From Pseudomonadota bacterium (lineage in GTDB: Bacteria > Pseudomonadota > Alphaproteobacteria > Rhizobiales > Rhizobiaceae): DNA of 11,384 nucleotides. The DNA is taken from assembly GCA_023433855.1 (NCBI GenBank), contig JAEYTV010000284.1, positions 1 through 11,384 of the forward strand, written 5' to 3'. Made by a program: the position numbers and the translations under genes. The stretch's first letter is position 1. The number at the start of each line of letters is the position of its first letter. Under the pieces are notes generated by a model. That model was not told where the DNA came from and made no database searches. It saw only the letters and a program-made list of their open reading frames with translations. Below, piece after piece: positions 5,932 to 11,384 of this stretch.

Positions 5932-6729
5932 ATGGAAAATACTCCCGGCCAATTGCTGAGCGCCATGCGCGCCAAAAATCCCCTCGTGCAGAACATCACC
6001 AATTTCGTGGCGATGAACATCGCTGCCAACGTGATGCTTGCCGCCGGTGCTTCTCCGGCCATGGTTCACACGAGCGAGGAGTCGGGCGACTTTGCGCGCA
6101 TTGCCTCCGCGGTGACCATAAATATCGGGACCCTCTCGCCTGATTTCCTCTGCGGCATGAAGGAAGCAGCCAAGGCCGCGAGGGAAGCCAATACGCCCTG
6201 GGTTCTGGACCCTGTGGCCCATTTCGCGACTGCCTACCGCCGCAACGCGGTCGCCGAACTCCTGGTCTTGCGGCCGACGATCGTCCGCGGCAACGCCTCC
6301 GAGATCATGGCTCTGCTTGGCGTAAATTCCCGCGGACAGGGTGTAGACAGCGGCGACAGCGTCTTGGCCGCGGAAGAAGCCGCACGCGCGCTTGCGGAGC
6401 GGAACGCTTGCGTGGTTGCGGTTACCGGCGAGGTGGATTTCGTCACTGACGGCCGCCGTTCGGCGCGTGTGGAAGGCGGGTCGGCGCTGATGCCACGCGT
6501 AACGGCTCTCGGCTGCTCGCTCACCTGCCTCGTCGGGGCATATGTGGGCGCCAGCCCGGACAAGGCTTTCGAAGCGACCGTCGCGGCGCTTGCCATGTTC
6601 GCGGTTGCCGGCGAGGAGGCTGCGAAAGGATCCCAAGGACCGGGCTCCTTCTCTCCTCTCTTCCTCGATCAATTGGCCGCGCTGACACCCGAGGAGCTTG
6701 ATGGCAAGGCGCGGGTGACCACGTTATGA
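5932..6729 (+). CDS. thiM: Hydroxyethylthiazole kinase
   Basis: A 265-residue cytosolic kinase of the ribokinase superfamily that phosphorylates 4-methyl-5-(2-hydroxyethyl)thiazole (THZ) with ATP. This is the salvage route to the thiazole half of thiamine. Family marks include QNITNFVAMN (20-29), NIGTLSP (64-70), LDPVA (92-96), RGNASEI (119-125) and the anion-hole segment VTALGCSLT (190-198) with Cys195. The length matches the family (about 260-270). It is the first gene behind the TPP riboswitch. The weak AAGG before the ATG lies in a hairpin, consistent with riboswitch control of its translation. Its stop overlaps the thiE start as ATGA. The product joins ThiD-made HMP-PP in the ThiE reaction. 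Confidence 0.95.
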   Translation: MENTPGQLLSAMRAKNPLVQNITNFVAMNIAANVMLAAGASPAMVHTSEESGDFARIASAVTINIGTLSPDFLCGMKEAAKAAREANTPWVLDPVAHFATAYRRNAVAELLVLRPTIVRGNASEIMALLGVNSRGQGVDSGDSVLAAEEAARALAERNACVVAVTGEVDFVTDGRRSARVEGGSALMPRVTALGCSLTCLVGAYVGASPDKAFEATVAALAMFAVAGEEAAKGSQGPGSFSPLFLDQLAALTPEELDGKARVTTL

Positions 6730-7361
6730 AACCCTTCGACCTTTCGGTCTATCTCATCCTGGACCCCGATCTCTGCGAACCTATCGGCATGGTCGAAACC
6801 GCCAGGCTCGCCGTCGCAGGCGGCGCGACAATGGTGCAACTGCGCGACAAGCAGGCAACTACGCAACAGCTGATCGAGAGCGGGAGAGCGCTGAAAGCCG
6901 TTCTCGCCGGCACCGGCATACCGCTGATCGTCAACGATGACGTGGAGGCGGCGATCGCGATCGGTGCCGATGGCCTGCATGTCGGCCAGAGCGACATGGT
7001 GGCGGCAGGAGCGCGTCAGCGCGTCGGTCGCGACATGATCCTCGGCCTTTCGGTTGAAACGGAGGAACTTGCCCGCCGGGTGGATCCTTTCATCGTGGAC
7101 TATGTCGGAATCGGGCCCGTCTTCGCGACCGCGACCAAACCGGACCACAAGCCGCCGATCGGCTTCGACGGCCTTGCCCGGATCGTCGCCATGGCTCCCG
7201 TGCCGGCAGTCGCGATCGGCGGCATCAAGGGGAATCATGTGGCGCCGGCCCTTGCCGCCGGGGCGAAAGGCATCGCCGTTGTATCGGCCATCTGCGGCCA
7301 GCCGGATCCCGAGGCCGCTGCCAAGGCCATCGCCGAAGAAATCCGAAAGGCCCGCGTATGA
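6726..7361 (+). CDS. thiE: Thiamine phosphate synthase
   Basis: A 211-residue TIM-barrel enzyme that couples HMP pyrophosphate with thiazole phosphate to give thiamine phosphate and pyrophosphate. Visible family motifs are VQLRDK (37-42), VNDD (69-72), GLHVGQSD (83-90), GIGPVFATATK (128-138), AIGGI (163-167) and VVSAI (185-189). These form the phosphate- and pyrimidine-binding loops. Length is normal (about 205-220). It starts inside the thiM stop codon (ATGA, 6726-6729) and ends in the same way with thiD, so all three proteins should be translationally coupled and governed by the one upstream riboswitch. No good Shine-Dalgarno of its own is seen, which fits coupling. Confidence 0.95.
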   Translation: MKPFDLSVYLILDPDLCEPIGMVETARLAVAGGATMVQLRDKQATTQQLIESGRALKAVLAGTGIPLIVNDDVEAAIAIGADGLHVGQSDMVAAGARQRVGRDMILGLSVETEELARRVDPFIVDYVGIGPVFATATKPDHKPPIGFDGLARIVAMAPVPAVAIGGIKGNHVAPALAAGAKGIAVVSAICGQPDPEAAAKAIAEEIRKARV

Positions 7362-8161
7362 CGATCAGGAATGTCCTCTCCATAGCCGGCTCCGACCCAT
7401 CCGGGGGCGCCGGCATCCAGGCGGACCTCAAGGCGTTTGCTGCCCGCGGCACCTATGGCATGGCCGCCCTGACCGCCCTGACGGCCCAGAACACGCACGG
7501 CGTCTCAGGCGTCCACGCCGTGCCGGCCGCGTTTGTCGCAAGTCAGATCGGCGCGATCTTCGAGGATATCCGGGTCGACGCGGTGAAGATCGGCATGATC
7601 GCCAATGCGGAAATCGCCGAGGCGGTCGGCGAGGTGTTGCGCCCGTATAGCGACACTGTGCCTATCGTGCTTGACCCGGTGATGATAGCCAAAGGCGGCT
7701 CGCCCCTGCTGGCGCCGGACGCCGTTGATGCGGTCAGGCGCAGCTTGATGCCGCTCGCCAGTCTCGTCACGCCCAACCTGCCGGAAGCAGCGGCATTGCT
7801 GGGGGAAGCTGCTGCCATCACTCGCGAGGCGATGGCGAAGCAGGCGGGGCGCCTACGGCGCCTTGGCCCGAGAGCCGTGCTGGTCAAGGGCGGTCATCTG
7901 GAGGAGGAAGACAGCCCTGACGTTCTGTCCACCGCTTCCGGCCATCAGTGGTTCGAAGGACGCCGCGTCGCCACCAGCAATACCCACGGCACCGGCTGCA
8001 CGCTCTCAAGCAGCATCGCCGCAGAACTCGCCAAGGGCGCGTCGGTCGAGACAGCTGTGGCGATTGCGAAGGCTTACCTGAGCAATGCGATCGCGGCATC
8101 CGACGACCTCAATGTCGGCAGCGGCCATGGCCCGGTTCATCATTACCACGAATGGTGGTGA
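7358..8161 (+). CDS. thiD: Hydroxymethylpyrimidine / phosphomethylpyrimidine kinase
   Basis: A 267-residue ribokinase-like enzyme that phosphorylates HMP and then HMP-P to the pyrophosphate used by ThiE. Motifs seen: AGSDPSGGAGIQADLK (10-25), LTAQNTHGV (41-49), VKIGM (76-80), LDPVMIAKGG (105-114), TPNLPEA (138-144), VKGGH (176-180) and the catalytic anion hole HGTGCTLSS (210-218) with Cys214. Length is standard and no C-terminal fusion to a TenA or ThiE domain is present. It overlaps thiE by ATGA (7358-7361), with GAAAGG nine bases before the ATG. It is the last gene of thiMED. Its stop lies only 19 bp from the stop of the convergent CoA-transferase gene. Confidence 0.95.
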   Translation: MTIRNVLSIAGSDPSGGAGIQADLKAFAARGTYGMAALTALTAQNTHGVSGVHAVPAAFVASQIGAIFEDIRVDAVKIGMIANAEIAEAVGEVLRPYSDTVPIVLDPVMIAKGGSPLLAPDAVDAVRRSLMPLASLVTPNLPEAAALLGEAAAITREAMAKQAGRLRRLGPRAVLVKGGHLEEEDSPDVLSTASGHQWFEGRRVATSNTHGTGCTLSSSIAAELAKGASVETAVAIAKAYLSNAIAASDDLNVGSGHGPVHHYHEWW

Positions 8162-8163
8162 CC

Positions 8164-8181
8164 GGGACCGGACGTCCTTTT
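8164..8181 (+). terminator. Weak candidate terminator after thiMED
   Basis: GGGAC (8164-8168), loop CGGAC and GTCCT (8174-8178) form a 5-bp stem including one G-U pair, followed by TTT reaching into the stop codon of the opposite gene. Position and short T-run fit a terminator for the thi operon, but the stem is short. It offers nothing for the opposite strand. Confidence 0.3.
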
Positions 8182-9734
8182 CACGGCAGACGCATGCTGC
8201 CAGTCTGTCGGCTGCTCTCGTGCCAGGAGAATGCCTCTTCCAGGAGGTGTGGCGTCTGCCCACCTCGGACGCAGGCACGCCGGAAATAGTCTGTCAGTCG
8301 CTCACGGAAATCCGGGTGCGCGCAGTTTCCGATGACCTGTTCGGCCCGCTCCCGCGGCGCGAGCTCACGAAGGTCAGCAAGCCCTTGTTCCGTGACGATG
8401 ATGTCGACGTCGTGCTCGGTGTGATCGACATGCGGCACCATGGGGACCACCGAAGAGAGCCTTCCCTCCTTGGCGATCGACTTGGTGACGAACACTGAAA
8501 TATAGGCGTTGCGCGCAAAGTCTCCCGAACCGCCTATGCCGTTCATCATGTGGGTGCCATTCACATGCGTCGAGTTGATGTTGCCGTAGATGTCTACCTC
8601 AAGCGCCGTGTTGATGCCGATCACACCAAGCCTGCGTATCACTTCGGGATGGTTGCTGATTTCCTGCGGGCGCAGCACCAGCCTGTCACGATATTTGTGG
8701 AACTGGCCGAAGACGCGCTCGGCGCACGATGCTGAAAGCGTGATGGATGAGCCCGAGGCGAAGCTGAGCTTTCCCGCGTCGAAGAGATCGAAAGTGCTGT
8801 CCTGCAGCACCTCACTGTACATACGCAGGTGATGGAAAGGGCCATCGGCGAGCCCCCGCAACACAGAGTTGGCGATGGTGCCGATACCGGCCTGTAACGG
8901 CTGCAACGTCAGGTCGAGGCGCCCCTTGGCGACTTCTTCCTCGAAAAAGCGGATCAGGTGCCCGGCTATCGCCTGGGTGTCCACATCGGCCGGTTCGACC
9001 CTGGAGAAACTGTCCTTCTCGTCGGTAACGACGATCGCCGCAATCTTTTCCGGATCAATAGGCACGTAAGGGAAGCCAACGCGGCTTTCGCATGAAACGA
9101 CTGGAATTGGCACGCGCGAAGGCCGCTTGGTGGGGATGTAGATGTCATGGAGGCCTTCAAGCTCGACCGGCTGGCTGAGGTTGATCTCCACGATAACCTT
9201 TTTCGCCAGGATGGCGAAGCTGGCGGAATTGCCGATCGATGTCGACGGTACGATGCCGCCATCTTCGGTGATCGCTGCCGCCTCGATGACCGCATAGTCG
9301 ATCGGGCCCAGTTGGTTGGAGCGAAGGTGCTCGACGGTTTCCGACAGATGCTGGTCTATGAACATCACCTCGCCCCGGTTGATCGCGGCGCGCAGCACCG
9401 TATCGGCCTGAAACGGGATACGTCGCGACAGCACATGGGCCTCCGTCAGCATCCGGTCGATGTCGTGACCAAGCGATGCACCGGTGATCAGGGTGATCTT
9501 GAACGGATCCGTCCGGGCCCTTTCGGCCATGGCTATCGGAACTGCCTTGGCGTCGCCGGCCCGGGTGAAGCCACTCATGCCGATGATCATTCCGTCCTGT
9601 ATAAGTGCGGCAGCCTGCTGGGGCGTGGAGATGCGGTCGAAGAGCGAGGGGCGGCGAATACGGGTTTCTAGCATGGGAGTCATTCTGGTCATTAAGCGCG
9701 ATGGACGTCTACGCCATCGGTCTATGCCTCTCAT
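8181..9734 (-). CDS. CoA-transferase, succinyl-CoA:acetate / acetyl-CoA hydrolase family
   Basis: A cytosolic CoA-transferase related to AarC, Cat1 and Ach1 that moves CoA between succinyl-CoA or another acyl-CoA and acetate. Family marks: MSGFTRAGDAK (53-63), the glycine-rich GIGTIANSVLRGL (283-295), MYSEVLQD (305-312) with E308 as the likely catalytic glutamate that forms the glutamyl-CoA thioester, INSTHVNG (386-393), GGSGDFARNA (401-410) and VTEQGLADLR (447-456). The frame from the first ATG gives 517 residues. The first 20 (rich in Arg, no clear ribosome binding site) do not look like the family, which usually starts close to an R..I/R.P.L motif. The ATG at 9674 (residue 21), giving 497 residues, is an attractive alternative, and 9692 is also possible. 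Substrate pair is not certain; propionyl- or butyryl-CoA use cannot be excluded. It is divergent from the TetR gene and convergent with thiD. Confidence 0.88.
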   Translation of the reverse strand: MRGIDRWRRRPSRLMTRMTPMLETRIRRPSLFDRISTPQQAAALIQDGMIIGMSGFTRAGDAKAVPIAMAERARTDPFKITLITGASLGHDIDRMLTEAHVLSRRIPFQADTVLRAAINRGEVMFIDQHLSETVEHLRSNQLGPIDYAVIEAAAITEDGGIVPSTSIGNSASFAILAKKVIVEINLSQPVELEGLHDIYIPTKRPSRVPIPVVSCESRVGFPYVPIDPEKIAAIVVTDEKDSFSRVEPADVDTQAIAGHLIRFFEEEVAKGRLDLTLQPLQAGIGTIANSVLRGLADGPFHHLRMYSEVLQDSTFDLFDAGKLSFASGSSITLSASCAERVFGQFHKYRDRLVLRPQEISNHPEVIRRLGVIGINTALEVDIYGNINSTHVNGTHMMNGIGGSGDFARNAYISVFVTKSIAKEGRLSSVVPMVPHVDHTEHDVDIIVTEQGLADLRELAPRERAEQVIGNCAHPDFRERLTDYFRRACVRGGQTPHLLEEAFSWHESSRQTGSMRLP

Positions 9735-10042
9735 TGACCAACGTCAAATTCGGCATCCTTGGAGGCCCGCGACATTCTGCCGTTTCGCCTTTTCACCATT
9801 CCGACCTGCGCCCGCCTGAATCTCGGCATCCGCGGTAGTACTGAGGGCATTTTCGAAACCGGAGGCAAGCAGCCGACAGCCACAAGCAGCGACATCCGCA
9901 ACTCTTGGCACCGCGCGCCAAGCGGGCTCATGCCGCCCCTATCCTCGATCCCGCTCGTTGCCCCGGGGCGCACAATCGCAGTTGACTTCCTCCTCAATTT
10001 GTACATCTGTACAAGAAATATGGTCACACGATAAAGAGCAAG
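9735..10042. other. Intergenic region between CoA-transferase and TetR gene
   Basis: No convincing gene is seen in these 308 bp. It holds a TTGAC-CAAC-GTCAA dyad (9734-9747) at the first possible CoA-transferase start and a CTTGGC-N7-GCCAAG dyad (9904-9922). A GTTGACT -35-like box (9981-9987) and the TTGTACA-TC-TGTACAA dyad (9999-10014) lie closer to the TetR gene. It probably contains divergent promoters, but I could not assign -10 boxes with confidence. Confidence 0.6.
9999..10014. promoter_or_regulatory. Probable TetR-family operator (16-bp perfect dyad)
   Basis: TTGTACA (9999-10005), centre TC, TGTACAA (10008-10014): a perfect 7-2-7 inverted repeat, the size and symmetry usual for TetR-family operators. 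It lies 28 bp before the TetR start codon and 12-17 bp downstream of a TTGACT -35-like box (9982-9987), where a -10 box would be. Binding there would block the promoter, so autorepression of the TetR-amidohydrolase unit is inferred. Confidence 0.65.
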
Positions 10043-10711
10043 ATGCGGCCTAGCGTTCGTGAAAACCTCCTGAGATGCGCGGTGACGCTGTTCTCCCGCA
10101 ACGGTTACAACGCCGTGTCGCTGCGGGATATCGCCAAGGAAGCCGGCGCTAATGTCGGTAGCTTCACGTACCATTTCGGGTCCAAGGCCAATCTTCTCAA
10201 GGAAATCTACGAACGTCATACCAGGCCAATGAACGCGCGGCGCGCGGAGCTGCTCGGAGAGGCGAAACGGATCAGTGATCCGGACGACCGCCTGATGGCC
10301 ATCGTGAGAGCGTATGTAGTGCCCGCCTTTGTTTCATCCACGGAAGGGGATGGCGGCGGAGCCGAGTTCACGCGGATGCGTGCCGTACTTTCGGCCGAAG
10401 GCAATCCTGATGCCCGCACCATCATCGCCGAAGCGTTCGACGAAACGAGCAACGCCTTCATCGAGGCCCTTGTTGACTGCCTTCCGGCCGCACCGCTCGA
10501 AGGCATTGTCTGGCGCAGCCACTTCCTCCTTGGCGCGCTCTATTACGCGCTGATCAATCCGGAACGCGTAGCACGCCTGTCCGGCGGGGTGGTCAACGGT
10601 GAGGACCGCAACGCCGCCGTCAACCAGATCGTCGAGGCAAGCTATGCCAGCTTCCGTAGTCTTGCGAACGATGCTTCTTCCGAAACATCAATCATGAAAG
10701 AAACAAGCTGA
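10043..10711 (+). CDS. TetR/AcrR-family transcriptional regulator
   Basis: A 222-residue DNA-binding repressor. The N-terminal TetR helix-turn-helix is plain: about residues 4-50, with LFSRNGYNAVSLRDIAKEAG followed by NVGSFTYHFGSKANLLKEIYERH. The remainder (about 60-205) should be the helical ligand-binding and dimerisation domain, whose effector cannot be read from sequence. Only a weak AG-rich ribosome binding site (AAAGAG) precedes the ATG at 10043. An upstream ATG at 10020 runs into a stop after four codons. A perfect dyad lies 28 bp upstream, suggesting autoregulation. The stop codon shares one base with the next start (TGATG, 10709-10713), so it is translationally coupled to the LigI-like hydrolase and probably controls that gene's operon. 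It may also act on the divergent CoA-transferase. Confidence 0.92.
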   Translation: MRPSVRENLLRCAVTLFSRNGYNAVSLRDIAKEAGANVGSFTYHFGSKANLLKEIYERHTRPMNARRAELLGEAKRISDPDDRLMAIVRAYVVPAFVSSTEGDGGGAEFTRMRAVLSAEGNPDARTIIAEAFDETSNAFIEALVDCLPAAPLEGIVWRSHFLLGALYYALINPERVARLSGGVVNGEDRNAAVNQIVEASYASFRSLANDASSETSIMKETS

Positions 10712-11384
10712 TGACCGGCCCGAAGCGGCAGAAACCCGATTTCACTCTCCCAGCCGGTAGCTGCGATGCACATTGTCACGTATTCGGCCCCGGCAAGATC
10801 TTCCCCTACGCGCCCGGGCGGCGCTACACGCCGGAAGACGCGCCGAAGGAGGCGCTTGCCGAGCTCCACGAGCGCCTCGGTATCCAGCGTGCAGTGTTCG
10901 TGCAGGCGAGCTGCCATGGTACCGACAACCGGGCAATGCTCGACGCCATCGCCTGGAGACCGGATCGCTATCGGGGCGTAGCGATCGTCGACGACACTTT
11001 CGACGATGCGTCCTTGCAGCGGCTCGATGACGGCGGCGTTCGGGGCGTTCGCTTCAATTTCGTCCGTCATTTGGGTGGGGCGCCTGACAAGGACGTCTTC
11101 AAGCGGGTGCTTGACCGCATCAAGGGGCGCGGCTGGCATGTGGTACTTCATCTTGATGCCACTGACATCGTGCCGCTTTCCGAGATGATCCGCAACTTGC
11201 CCGTTCCTTTTGTCATCGATCACATGGGCCGGGTGGATACACAGCTCGGCACTGAACAACCGGCCTTTCAGGAACTGCTGGAGCTTGCGCGACACGAACG
11301 CTGCTGGATCAAGGTGTCCGGCTCGGAAAGGATCTCGCGTTTTCCCTTCGTTGCGGCGGTGCCGTTCGCTCGGGCGCTCGTGGA
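10711..11384 (+). CDS. LigI-like amidohydrolase (2-pyrone-4,6-dicarboxylate lactonase family), C-terminus cut
   Basis: The first 224 codons of an amidohydrolase-superfamily (Amidohydro_2 type) TIM-barrel enzyme; the gene runs off the right edge. LigI-type enzymes, about 290-310 residues long, open the lactone 2-pyrone-4,6-dicarboxylate to 4-oxalomesaconate in protocatechuate and gallate catabolism. Visible marks: SCDAHCHVFGP (17-27) with the HxH pair H21/H23, FPYAPGRRYTPEDAP (31-45), VFVQASCHGTDN (62-73), RGVRFNFVR (111-119) with likely carboxylate-binding arginines, VVLHLDA (144-150) and VIDHMGR (168-174) with H171. The general-base aspartate would lie beyond the window. The start at 10711 shares one base with the TetR stop. 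Related members hydrolyse other lactones, so the exact substrate is open and I give no symbol. Confidence 0.82.
   Translation, partial: MTGPKRQKPDFTLPAGSCDAHCHVFGPGKIFPYAPGRRYTPEDAPKEALAELHERLGIQRAVFVQASCHGTDNRAMLDAIAWRPDRYRGVAIVDDTFDDASLQRLDDGGVRGVRFNFVRHLGGAPDKDVFKRVLDRIKGRGWHVVLHLDATDIVPLSEMIRNLPVPFVIDHMGRVDTQLGTEQPAFQELLELARHERCWIKVSGSERISRFPFVAAVPFARALV

Noticed and set aside
5851..6672. Leftward ORF of 273 codons opposite thiM
   Set aside because: thiM is certain from its motifs and the riboswitch. This frame has no recognisable motif.
9906..9922. TGGCAC-like start of a sigma-54 promoter
   Set aside because: The required TTGC(A/T) element at the correct spacing is absent; the downstream bases read GCCAAG.
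9759..10034. Rightward ORF of 91 codons between the CoA-transferase and TetR genes
   Set aside because: It has no ribosome binding site and no recognisable motif, and it covers the predicted operator and promoter. I treat the stretch as intergenic.
9731..10219. Leftward ORF of 162 codons
   Set aside because: Its first third is antisense to the TetR DNA-binding domain and the rest runs through the regulatory region. There is no family resemblance.

Overview
The window looks like chromosomal DNA from an alphaproteobacterium of the order Rhizobiales, most likely the Rhizobiaceae (Rhizobium, Sinorhizobium/Ensifer, Shinella or Agrobacterium type). This rests on the high GC content, a compact thiMED operon behind a TPP riboswitch, EcfG-type (general stress sigma factor) promoter elements, and a small protein ending in the NQGYQQDR tail that I remember from rhizobial hypothetical proteins. 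The species cannot be fixed from the sequence alone. No mobile element, CRISPR array, tRNA or rRNA was seen. It reads as ordinary core or near-core metabolism with unusually legible regulatory sites.

Left part (1-3444): a 5'-complete peptidase T gene runs leftward off the window edge. Next come two very small leftward genes (61 and 70 codons) for glycine-rich, hydrophilic, probably disordered proteins. Facing them is a rightward GH13 alpha-glucosidase of oligo-1,6-glucosidase type. The 128-bp gap between the small-gene pair and the glucosidase holds two back-to-back EcfG/RpoE2-like promoters, GGAAC-N16-CGTT rightward and GGAAC-N16-TGTT leftward. The whole divergent unit therefore looks like part of the general stress regulon.

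Middle part (3389-8161): a leftward Zn/Cd/Pb-type P1B ATPase overlaps the 3' end of the glucosidase tail to tail by 56 bp. Its promoter carries a perfect 8-3-8 palindrome in a 19-bp spacer, the layout of MerR-family metal-responsive promoters (ZntR/CadR/PbrR type). No MerR gene is in the window. Divergent from it, a TPP riboswitch and a short hairpin covering the ribosome binding site precede thiM-thiE-thiD, three translationally coupled genes for thiamine salvage and assembly.

Right part (8181-11384): a leftward CoA-transferase of the succinyl-CoA:acetate / acetyl-CoA hydrolase family converges on thiD with 19 bp between them. After a 308-bp intergenic region holding a perfect TTGTACA-TC-TGTACAA dyad, a TetR-family regulator runs rightward. 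It shares one base (TGATG) with a LigI-like amidohydrolase (2-pyrone-4,6-dicarboxylate lactonase family) that leaves the window. The regulator and hydrolase probably belong to a locally controlled catabolic operon that continues beyond the right edge.
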